A stretch of 64,000 nucleotides of DNA from positions 264,392 through 328,391 of the forward strand of contig KV423925.1 in the NCBI GenBank assembly GCA_001632435.1, in the 5' to 3' direction. This DNA comes from Calocera cornea HHB12733 (taxonomy: Eukaryota; Basidiomycota; Dacrymycetes; Dacrymycetales; Dacrymycetaceae). Of the stretch, positions 35,677-45,230 are shown piece by piece. The first letter of the stretch is position 1. Each line of letters starts with the position of its first letter. The translations under genes were made by a program, and so were the position numbers. The notes beneath the pieces are model-generated. The model ran no database searches and had not been told where the DNA came from. It was given only the letters and a program-made list of their open reading frames with translations.

Positions 35677-37203
35677 TCAATGGTAAGTCAGCTTGGTGCG
35701 CCACCACTCGCGTGTACGCTCCGCCATTGCCGCGATGGCAGGAGCCGCGATGGCAGGAGCCGTGAAATATACCATGACTGTCCCCCAAAGCCGATCATAG
35801 TCAAATGCAATGTTGTCCGCATCCCTTCCCATCATCACGTGGCGCAACTAGCAAGAGCAAATCTTGAGTAAAGCGTATAGAGGGCCAAACTAAGTGAAAC
35901 TTGCCTGAACTACCGTATAGGCCAGCGTAGGAGGAAGAATCGAATCAAAGCCAGGCATGGAAGGAGTAACTCGCACAGAGACGCCGCCGCGCTGATTTTC
36001 GACCAGTGCCTGCAGACGAGGGAAAAGAATACGGTATGCCTGTACAACAACGGCATCGATGACTTGGGCTGTTGATCATAGGATCAATAAACTCACCTGG
36101 AGGAGCAACACAGCGCAGAATGGAACGAAATCCGCGTCCACTGCGTCGTACGGGGTCTCAGGAAACACGAACGCAGGTAAGACATCGGGAGAGCAATGAC
36201 GATTGGCCACAATACGCCATAGGTTCTGCTCCCTAGGAAAAGTCACTGGTGGTTAGACCAAACGAGAACTGCGTAGCGTTGTTTCACCACTTACGTGTCA
36301 TCATCCCAGTTTACAGTGCAAGGTCGATATAACCTTTCCATAGACCGTTCGAAGGCCCCAATATGCCACCCTCGCGAGACAAAGACCCGACGAAGACGTT
36401 CTCGGTCGTTCTCTAGGGCAAATTGGCGCCCGACGCGCAACTGTGACAAACATCAGTGCCAGTATCGATACGTTGAGCATTTCACAGCTAACAGAGGCGA
36501 GTAAGGCATTGATACCGGTCGCCCTGAACACGATCGCCAAGGTTGGAGCAACCCCGATGAGGTAGTTGTAGTCTTTCTGCGCCTGATTGCGCAGACTGTG
36601 AGTCGGCGGTAAGCTGACAAGGTACACGTAGAACTAGAGCACTTACTGCTCCACCAAGCCCGGTTCGTCGCCATCCTGTCCATCTACAATCACCGAGCTT
36701 AGGAGACTAGTGTCGAACTGGAATTCTCCAACATGGATCGTGTTGCTACGGCCCCCTGTCGGTAACTATGACATCGATTCAAGCATTCGAACGTACTTTG
36801 CAGACATCCAGCGCCCATCAAGAGTGACGTGTCGATCGGCCCAGCGAAGGAGCTCATCCATTGAATGCTCTCGGTAGTCTTGAAAGCGCACATAGTGAAA
36901 GCCTGCGCCTTCCAATTTGTTCCTGTTAATATGGTGAATCGCAGATATGTATGACGTGAGAATGGGTTTCTTACAGCCCTTCAGGCTTCACATGAGAGTA
37001 GTCTCGGCGCCCCAGGGGGGCACACCAGCTTTTGTGACGGCCCCAGTCCTTTCAGATCGTATTAGCCCTTCATTATCAGTGTATATGTGCTACGAACTTA
37101 CCGAACGAGCATGGTCCTGGGTACAATAATACACGAAACCACAACTCCCGCAAGTCGAAGAGGCGGTATCGCCACAAAAGACACAGCGCGTCTCATCTGA
37201 CAT
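35677..37203 (-). CDS. MYND zinc-finger protein A
   Basis: The first exon (37203-37102, 34 codons) encodes a MYND finger: CVFC, CGSC, YYCTQDHAR, completed in exon 2 by DWGRHKSWC, which gives the full C-C-C-C-C-C-H-C set. MYND fingers bind proline-rich peptides in partner proteins. Downstream exons encode a conserved body (KLEGAGFHYVRFQDYR; MDELLRWADRHVTLDGRW) and a C-terminal segment VRHVMMGRDADNIAFDYDRL ending at TGA 35677. A direct duplication of GCCATCGCGGCTCCT occurs near the 3' end. Copy B (41180-42694) has the same exon 1 length and the same motifs. The gene is head-to-head with the RPA1-N-like gene. Confidence 0.75.
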
Positions 37204-38025
37204 TGTGGTTGAGCAATGGCGAGAGGTATATGGCGATGTAGCTTGGGATAGTGAGTACTAGACGTTCGACGAGACCAATTGAAGCGGCAGGATGCAGCCC
37301 TGGAGGATCCCGCCAGTTCCCGCAAGATCCCGCCCGAGCGGATCTACTTCCGTCACGGACGCAAAACTTGCATCCGCTGTACGCAAATTTCGCATCCTCC
37401 CGGTGGTCGACCCAGAGATCCACAATGATTTGGCGCGATGTGGAGCGCTACGGGCAACTTTCAGTAAATGTAGAACATTCAGGTGTAGTGGAGTTGTCTA
37501 TGACCGCCTCTGCGGTCGTTTGTGAAAACCGCTTGCCTATGGAGAGGAGCCACAGAACTATGGTTAACAATGATTCTGCCGTACTCGGAGCGAGCCAATG
37601 TCAGAGTTTCCAAGAAGCCGAGACCCGTCGAATAGCACTCATGAGAGAATTCCTCGTAGATTTAGTCGACTCGTAAAAGCTTTGTATCATATGAGGCCGC
37701 TTCAGATGTAAGTGCAGCACGGAGAGAAGGCCAAAGGAGAGAGAAGATACCCTGCCTGCAGCCTTCTCGGGCCACAATCCAAATACGGCATCAAACCTTG
37801 CCGGTCCGCGGAGATACGCGGCGTCATGAGCTGAAAAAGTCACGGAACAGATTGCAGTAGTCCGTAAAGGGCAAGATCGATCGAAACTAGCTGATAGCCC
37901 CACAAATGCACGGCAATCCCACGATAGAACGAGAAGAAAAATGCCGTTTCATTGTAATAGACAGAAATCGTGCGCTATTAAAGGAGACCGATACGCTTGA
38001 CCCGCTAACTGGGGTCACCGCCAAT
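37204..38025. promoter_or_regulatory. shared upstream region of MYND-A and RPA1-N-like gene
   Basis: 822 bp lie between divergent starts. It contains the GATCCCGC array (37287-37345) close to the MYND side. An in-frame ATG at 37906 could extend the RPA1-N-like protein by 40 residues. Confidence 0.5.
37287..37345 (+). repeat. GATCCCGC / TTCCCGC degenerate array upstream of MYND-A
   Basis: Successive words GGATCCCGCCA, GTTCCCGCAA and GATCCCGCCC, spaced 10-11 bp, lie 80-140 bp upstream of the MYND-A ATG. Confidence 0.65.
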
Positions 38026-38515
38026 ATGACCACGGCCAGTCCGAATATCACGCTAACATCCGGGGCAGTCTCACTCATGATTGCTTCTCCAATCTTACTG
38101 CTGGGTACTACCCTCCAAGTGCTCGATATCCTCCCCATCGCACTAAACACGGCCACCGACGCATACATGTACGTGTATGCGTCCCATGTAGTGACGTTAC
38201 ATTAACGCGGATTGTTCAAACGGGCAGGGCCGTGCTCAGCGATGGAAAGCACTGGACCACAGCCACGCTGAATGGACAGGCCTTAGACGCATACCTGGGC
38301 GGACAATATGGTGTGCAGTCCATTGTGGTGATCGAGAATTATGCCCGGTCAATTATGGCCAAGGGACAAAGGTATGTATGCCAGGTCTGCATGTTCCGGC
38401 TCAGAGCTTCAAAGAAAGCAGTGCCATTGCAGTTCAAGGCGTGACAGTCCTGCATGCTTGGAAAGACATCATTGGGTCGCCAATCAAAGTCGAGTTGGAA
38501 GCCAAAGCGGAGTGA
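38026..38515 (+). CDS. stand-alone RPA1 N-terminal (70N, Rep-A_N) OB-fold-like protein, 127 residues
   Basis: Three exons (38026-38168, 38228-38371, 38419-38515) with GT-AG introns give a single small domain. The pattern follows the RPA1 N-terminus: ITLTSGAVSLM at the start, TLQVLDILPI, then after the first splice AVLSDGKHWTTATLNGQAL, and SIVVIENYARSIMAKGQ. In RPA1 this 70N domain recruits checkpoint and repair proteins. The usual ssDNA-binding domains A-C are absent, so this is not a full RPA1 but a truncated or captured paralogue. The stop is TGA 38513-38515. An upstream in-frame ATG at 37906 is possible; 38026 is chosen because it places the conserved start at residue 5-6, as in RPA1. Confidence 0.6.
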
Positions 38516-38732
38516 TCTCGTTGTAGGGAGTGATAATCGCTCATAGAAGCCTGTAGTGATCCGTAATTACCCATAGCACATCACACGAGTGGGCATTACT
38601 ATGATAACATTGTGACTTCTCGTGACTGCTCAATCATCTTGACTAGTTACCAGTATCAACAGGCCAGATACAGGTATTGGATACCATGTCCCCGTAATTC
38701 TCTGCCTCCCTCGCCCACAGAGGCCAACACCT

Positions 38733-40981
38733 TCAGATATCACGGGATCGTCCCCGGGATCGAGGGCCATAATCCGGATACAGTGCCCGGATCTCTTCCT
38801 CCACTTTGGTCCAGACCCAACGATTCACCAAGCGATCGAAATGATTTGAAGGCAGACCATCCACCAAGAGACGTGTCCGAGATTCCGCATCCCCGCTGAA
38901 CAGAAACCCCACTACACCCAGAAGCTCTGTCGCACGATACTTGCGAAAGAGATCCGGCTGATCGGGCTCGATAGTTGACAATATCGTCTTCTGGGCATGG
39001 TAATGTCGCTCCTTGTCCGCCCATAGGCTCTGCCAGCGGTTCAGCACGCCGCGATGATTCGTGAAAGTAGAACGCGTCAGCGCCTTCGCCCGTGGGAAAG
39101 TAGCAAACCACGCTGCCACGTCCGCGCACGTGATGCGGCCGGACCACTCGTCCTCGTGTCCTTCCACTATATACACATCACTGGGACGGAGCAGAGGCAT
39201 GCCCAAAGCCTCACAGACTTCAAGGTACGAATCTGTGCGAATCTTGAACCACCATGGTCCACCTAAAGACGGTTGGTCTTGTTGCTGGCGCGAGAGACGT
39301 CGAGTAACCTCGGGGAAGCGTTCGCCAAGGTGCTGGACGATACGATCGAAATGATCTGCTTCTTGCTGAGCGCGTACTGTATCCCCCGGACGAGCGTTTG
39401 GGTTGCGGCGCCGTCGATCTCGTGGTAATGGTCTATCGGGTAAGGTCATGATGGCCATTGAGCCAGCTGGTCCTGAAGCCGCTGGGTGATGTACGGAGGG
39501 GGTCGTAGCTTCCAAAATTTGGCCAGATTGCCCGGTATTTGCAGACAAAGCGTTAGATTGGTTGACATCGTGCACCCTTCGTGGAGAATCAATCCTGGAA
39601 TGCGGTAAATCCGCTGATGAATGCAAAGAGCCATGGGCGGAGTGCTCCTGCGGAGGGATGCTGTCTTGAGTTTGTTCGAAATATGCCAATAATGAGCTGG
39701 GGGATGGTAGACTGTCTGAACTTGGGGATCCACGTTCGAGGCTTGCTAGCACATCATAACCAGGCGGGTGAGCAGGAGGGACGACCAATCGTATACCCTG
39801 GCGGAGGTTCCTTGCGGATGGAGAACGACCGCGGCCGCTTTCGATGAGATATAAAACATAACAATGCTCTTGTAATCGCTCAATATCAGAAAGAGAGGTG
39901 TAAAGCATGTCCAAAAACTCAGAGTACCGTCCGTCTTGAGTGTTCACCAGATCTATCGGTAGGTTGGAGCTGGGGCCGGTTGGATGAAGTAACTCGCCGA
40001 GAACTCCCAGTGCCTGATAGCCGACGTCCCGTACTTCATGGTAGGCACCATTGCCTTGAGTGCAGCTTGCCAAAGGGACACGGGCAGTAGCTACGTGAAA
40101 GGAGGCATAGTTGGCATGATCGAATGGCGCGAAGGCATTCGGTATCGTCGAGTCGCCCTCCAAGAACACACGGGGCACAAAGGCTCCGGCAGGGGGTCGC
40201 ATGGGAAGACCAGTCACGTCAATCTTGGGTCGAACAACCACACGGACGTATTCCGCTCCGCGATCATGGACGAGTAGGAAAACTGAGCAGAAACGCTGCC
40301 GATGTCCTGCTTGTCATCAGGATCATCAATGACGGATCAAATTCGGCCACAAACGTACCAGGAGACATAGATTCCATCTCCAGTCCGATGGCTGATCCTT
40401 CATGTTGGGCGGACATAGTATCGTTGTTGGGTGGGAGATGATGAATCCCTTGCACGTCCGCCGGATCATGACTCCCCGGCGCCATTAAGTCTTGCGGAAG
40501 CCCATGCATTGGAGGTGCCACGTCTGCATCACTTCGCAGCAAGATGCCTTCCCGCGATGGAGACTGCGGTTGTACAATATTTGGAGGAATTAGCATTGCG
40601 CTGGCTACAGCTGGTGATAGCGCTTGAAAGGGAGCCAAATCATGCTGAACTTCTTCAGAATGCGTGGAACTGGGACGGGCATCATTTGCCAGGGCATTCA
40701 CAGGTCCATTCAGCGCTTCATTGTGGTTGACGTTCCTGATACGAGGTGCATGTTGAAGAGATGGCCTAGAACCGATGGATCAGCTGCCCTGCTTTGTGCT
40801 TCGTTTGAGAGTGTGCTTACGTCCTAGACCCAGTGTGCACGGCGGCTCCTTCCGACCCGGTTGCGTCACGGCTCCTGGCGACATATCGATCCTGGACGCG
40901 TATAGACCTCGGCCGGACCACTCTTTCATCGATATAGTTATGGCGGAGGTCGACCACCTGCCCGCGAGACCGCGTCAGCAT
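38733..40981 (-). CDS. unknown 705-residue protein
   Basis: Three exons (40981-40821, 40765-40359, 40282-38733) sum to 706 codons in frame. The N-terminus is basic (MLTRSRGQVVDLRHNY). A low-complexity Pro/Ser-rich stretch occupies roughly residues 60-180. A first folded-looking segment is HDRGAEYVRVVVRPKIDVTG; then Ser/Pro-rich linker again, and a C-terminal block of about 200 residues (WWFKIRTDSYLEVCEALGMP; FATFPRAKALTRSTF; RWVWTKVEEEIRALYPDYG) that looks globular. I do not recognise any domain. It is convergent with the RPA1-N-like gene and separated from MYND-B by about 200 bp. Confidence 0.6.
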
Positions 40982-41179
40982 GGCTTGTGTTAATGACGAG
41001 ATGGTCGTTGAGGAAGAAAGTGCACAGCCCCTTAGCCCCCCCATAAGAACAAGGGGTTCACGTGACTGTAGTATGTATCATGAGAGCGGCTTCTGGTGCC
41101 GAAACTCATTCACTTGCGGGGTACGGTAATATGTGGTAGAGACATAGCTACACTGCGCGCGCACATGTCTGGGTGCAAC

Positions 41180-42694
41180 TCAATAGTGTGCGAGGTGCTC
41201 CCTCCACCAAGCCATGACTCGGACTTTGTTGTCACCCTCCGGCCCCGTGAAAAACCTTCTGACCGTCGCCCATAGTAAGTCCCAGTCGAACTCAGTACTA
41301 TCGGCATCGTCCCCCAGAATCATGTAGCGGACCTGTAGATGCAGAAGTTAGTCCGGATTATAGCATTAGCTGTGTATAGAGCCTAAACGGACCTGTACAA
41401 CCGTGTAAGCCAGAGTAGCAGGAAAGATCGCCTCAAAGTTCCCCATACTTGGGTGGACACGCACGAACGTGCCGCTTCGGTGCTGATTAACAAGAGGCTG
41501 GAGGCGAGGGAAGAGAACGCGGTAAGCCTGATGATAAAATTGGTCAAAGGGCTTTCGGCATCTATAGAGGACACCTCGCGCACCCGGAGAAGGAGCTTAG
41601 TACAGAATTGAAGAGAGTTTATACTCGAGCCGGGATTATTGAGGTTGGGCCAGACAAAAGCAGGATAGACATCGCCGGGGCAGTGCCTGTCGAGGGCGAA
41701 ACGCCAATAGTCACGTTGTCTGCGGAATACAAGGTCAGGTTTGCAGTCAACGCGGCCGAAAGGTGCCAGGCTCAAGCTCACGCGTGGTCCTGCCAGTTGA
41801 CGGTACATGGCCGATACATCCTCTCCATTGGCGCCTGGTAGGCGCCCAAGACCCATCTGTGGGAGGTGGTGTACACCCTTCGGAGGCGCTCCCGGTCATT
41901 CTCTAGTGCGAAGCGCCGCCCAAGGAATAGCTGCCGAAGAGGTGAGATCATTATTTGGGTATGAGCATAACATTCCCTCACAGAGGACCACAGACCCTCT
42001 CGATTGTATGTGCGCATTGTCCTAGCCAGTACGGGGGCGACCTCTATGAGGTGATTGTACTCCCATTGTACCACTGTGCGTGTCCTTGCGAAACTGAGAA
42101 CGTTGTCGACAACAGATAGATTAACGGGACGCACAACTCCACTAGTTCAGGAGGCTGATCAACATGTGGGGAGATCTGAGCAACTGCAAAAAATTGACGA
42201 GCAGTACGGGTATCTCCAATCACGATCCAGTTTCTATGGGGAGATATCGGTTAGTTGGACCCACTCTCAAAGGGTTTGACGCACTCTTCCTCGCTCCAAC
42301 GCCCCTGGTCCGTGACGAAGTGCAACGCCCATGTAATCGTAGCTCTCAGTGACGTCTTCCGAATGTCTAAAAAGCGCGCGTAGTGATAGCCGGCGCCTTC
42401 CAATTCATTTCTTCAAGCCAAGTCAGCCTAAGAATTTTCGATTCGAAAGGAATGTGAAATGCAGACAGGCCCTGGGGTTTCACGCCACGATAATCCTGCG
42501 GTCCAAGCGGTACACAGACCCTTTCGTGATCGCTCCAGTGCTGTTGGATCAGGACATCAACGTCCGCCCCTCTCACGGATGGGCCGACTTACCAGTCGAC
42601 TGTGCTCCTGACTACAATAGTAGACCATACCGCAGCTGCCGCATGCCGTCTCCACCCGGACCCTGCAGAGTGCACATTTCAGATGCACGACCAT
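41180..42694 (-). CDS. MYND zinc-finger protein B
   Basis: This is the paralogue of MYND-A. Exon 1 (ATG at 42694, 34 codons) has CALC, CGSC and YYCSQEHSR, and exon 2 supplies HWSDHERVC. The same body motifs follow: DYRGVKPQGL, ELEGAGYHYARFLDIRK and the C-terminal VRYMILGDDADSTEFDWDLL, ending WWREHLAHY before TGA 41180. The shared exon 1 length and the shared start of exon 2 support a duplication. The gene is head-to-head with the RPA3-like gene. Confidence 0.75.
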
Positions 42695-43329
42695 TCCGCC
42701 TAGACCAACTGAAGTGTATGAGATAGTGAAGATGGTACAGCCGGTTGCGAGGTGAAGGCGGAGACAATAAGAGGGAAACAAGCTGTTGTCCACGACTCCC
42801 GCCCGATCCCGTCCGATCCCGCTAGATCCTGTGCAATCCCGCTAGATCCCACCGTTTCCTGCTTACCATCGGACCCTGTAACAGATGCGTTGCCGAATCG
42901 AACCCACGCCACGCGCCTCGTAAGATGCTTTCAATCTCTATACTATCTATATCGGAATAAAACAGAAATCTAGATATATCCGGTCATCTTCTGAGGTAAT
43001 TTCAAGGTTCCTTGGGCTCGGGGATGGTAGCTCCACCGGTCCGCCTCCCGGCGAAGGACTCAGGTAGAGCCCGCGAGAAGCCGACTCGCCCTTGATAGAA
43101 GCAACATACAATGTCCAAGAGGTTCCTCGGGCATACGGCGTACTACCGTTGGGTTCGAAGATGCTGATGAGGCTTCTGGAAACTTCCTTGGCTTAGGTGA
43201 AAGTGGCATGAGGCCGCAATTGCTGGACCTATGTTGGGGTACCGCCTTTCGCGTTAAGACGCCTTCGAACCGATACACTGTCCCCCGACCGCCTCCAGAC
43301 AGCTACCGTACCTTGCGTGCAGCTATACC
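42695..43329. promoter_or_regulatory. shared upstream region of MYND-B and RPA3-like gene
   Basis: 635 bp between divergent starts, with the GATCCCGC array near the MYND side, i.e. the same layout as at 37204-38025. Confidence 0.5.
42795..42867 (+). repeat. GATCCCGCTA degenerate tandem array upstream of MYND-B
   Basis: About six units of GATCC(C/T)G(T/C)(T/C)-type decamers, including GATCCCGCTA near 42826 and 42837 variants, lie 100-175 bp upstream of the MYND-B ATG. Confidence 0.7.
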
Positions 43330-43888
43330 ATGTCTTTCAACGAGTCTCAAGACATTTTCAGTCCTACTGACCCTTTTGGCGACTTTGACTTCTCGCGTCC
43401 GCGTCCGAGAGTCAATGGAGCGAAGCTGAGACTTCCCCAATTGCCCGGAAACTTCGTCACACTGCCCTGCAGTCTCCACAGATGGGTATGAAGGCGGTCT
43501 ACTTGCAGATAAAGCCAGCTGAAGAATGGAATTAACCCAGGTAAACGAGACTTGTATTGAGGTCAAGTGCAGTGATGGGGTCGTTGTGAAGGTGACTGTC
43601 CCAAAGGTGAGCCGTTTCATGCAGGGTAGCATCACATTAAGGAGGAATGAATGACCAGGGAACCGTTCTGATCGGGCCGTACCTGGAGCTCATTGTTTTG
43701 GTATATGGTCCAACGCAGTTGGAGCTAGCCTACCGTCCCACGGAGATGGGGAACTCTCTCGGTGAGTGGGTGTGCCAACTTAACGGCATGTCGTCTGACC
43801 ACAGAAAACAGATATGAGCATTGTGAACACTGTCATCTGTCTCATGTGGGCGCACTCAGATATCTTCTTCGATAGCTCACAGTTGTAA
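43330..43888 (+). CDS. RPA3-like small OB-fold protein, 133 residues
   Basis: Four exons (43330-43485, 43541-43606, 43659-43761, 43812-43888) sum to 134 codons. The pattern follows the 14-kDa subunit of replication protein A: RVNGAKL, then GNFVTLPCSLHRW, IEVKCSDGVVVKVTVPKG, PYLELIVLVYG and the C-terminal helix MGNSLDMSIVNTVICLMWAH. The last acceptor at 43811 (AAACAG) is used because it restores the Asp-Met start of that helix; the nearer AG at 43804 gives an unrelated tail. In RPA the third subunit packs in the trimer core. The N-terminal 25 residues (Asp/Phe/Pro-rich) are extra. It is divergent enough that it is unlikely to be the housekeeping RPA3. Confidence 0.6.
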
Positions 43889-44430
43889 TTACCTGAGTAC
43901 TACGCTTGCCTTGAGAAGATGGGAGGACGGTAAATTCAACAGTAGTAGGGTAAACCAAATTAAACCAGGTCATTAGGAGTGATCGGATATCGGTTACGTG
44001 TGTCAACTCCGCAGACAACTCAGCAGACAGTGGCATTTCATGCTATAAAAGGGACTCGGGGGTTTCGGTTTAGGACACCCGGAGTCCTGAGCCTGTCGTG
44101 CGACCGCGTTCCCATCCTAAAGACCTGGAGACAGGTAGTTCGAGATAGATTTAGTGTGTACTATCGGTGCCACTGAGTACTGTAATAGTCCGAGACATAT
44201 GCCAGTGTTACTACATTGCACCAAACAACTAGGCCGCAGGCAACGGTGCATAGATGGGTGGTAATGCGGATATCACTGTTTCATACTCTGTAGTTTCAGG
44301 TTTTCACTGACAACAGCAGGTTATGGGGTACAGAGTGTACTAGGAGGGCGGGTATATCGCCGCAAATCACAGACAGGACCAAACGTAATTGAAGTGCTTC
44401 AAACACACCGAAATCTCTTTAAGATGAAGC
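43889..44430. other. non-coding stretch with an orphan TATA-like element
   Basis: TATAAAAG lies near 44043-44050 on the plus strand, but no plus-strand gene follows. No other feature is seen. Confidence 0.4.
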
Positions 44431-44997
44431 TCAGAGGCCTAATGTATCTGGAGAAAGAAAAAGAGAAGACGCTTGTATGAAGTGTACTTTCTGTCTACAT
44501 CGAATGACGTATACAGAGGAAAACTGTCGCCGTGGAGTTGTGACACGTGGCCGTCCTGAAAGAACTGGAGGCGACCACACCATATCTTCACCATCACTGT
44601 TCTTGATCCTATGGAAAGGGTAGCAGTCTAACCGAGAATACTTGGTCCAGGAACAAAGACGATAACGCTCTTTCATCGAATCCCGTGTTGGCTTCCTTAT
44701 TAAGTATGTTTCATGTGATGTTCGGCAAACTGGAGGAAAGACAAGGTTGGCAAACCCACAAAGACTGCTGGTGAAATCGCTACTGTTCATAGACCCAGAT
44801 GAGAAGAAGCCTGGGCCCATATCTGGCCTCTCATTATCATCTGGCGTGAAATCGACTAAAATCATCTTGGACTGGATGCAATGAGCCGCAACATGCCTCA
44901 CCGAACCGAATTCCCTGTAGGCTTGGTCTTTGCCTGGCCGACCCAAATAGCATGAACGTGTCTCGAGAACGCTACAGGGCATAACGCTACAGGTCAT
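44431..44997 (-). CDS. hypothetical intronless ORF, 188 residues
   Basis: An uninterrupted ORF from ATG 44997. It has many Cys, Ser and Arg residues and no recognisable domain. It lies just downstream of the convergent RPA3-like gene and about 230 bp beyond the HECT-like gene's stop. Lack of introns in a region where all other genes have them makes chance or a pseudogene possible. Confidence 0.3.
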   Translation of the reverse strand: MTCSVMPCSVLETRSCYLGRPGKDQAYREFGSVRHVAAHCIQSKMILVDFTPDDNERPDMGPGFFSSGSMNSSDFTSSLCGFANLVFPPVCRTSHETYLIRKPTRDSMKERYRLCSWTKYSRLDCYPFHRIKNSDGEDMVWSPPVLSGRPRVTTPRRQFSSVYVIRCRQKVHFIQASSLFLSPDTLGL

Positions 44998-45230
44998 TGT
45001 ACAGATTCAGATGAAGGCTAGACTATACGAGACCACTGTGCTGTAAATTGTTGTAGCTGACGGTAGAAGGGAGCTTTTGGCGATGTCAAACGAAACCTGC
45101 TTAAAGTATGCAAATCGACTGATAGAGGGGTGTAGGGCGCAGAAGAAGAAAATAAATGGCTTAATATACTAGCATGCAGCTGAATAGCTATACACATAGG
45201 ATATCGATGCAGAAGTAGTAAGGCGTTAAG

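Noticed and set aside
38026..43888. Helitron carrying RPA genes
   Set aside because: Plant Helitrons carry RPA-like genes, but no Rep/helicase gene and no Helitron end (TC...CTRR with hairpin) was recognised here.
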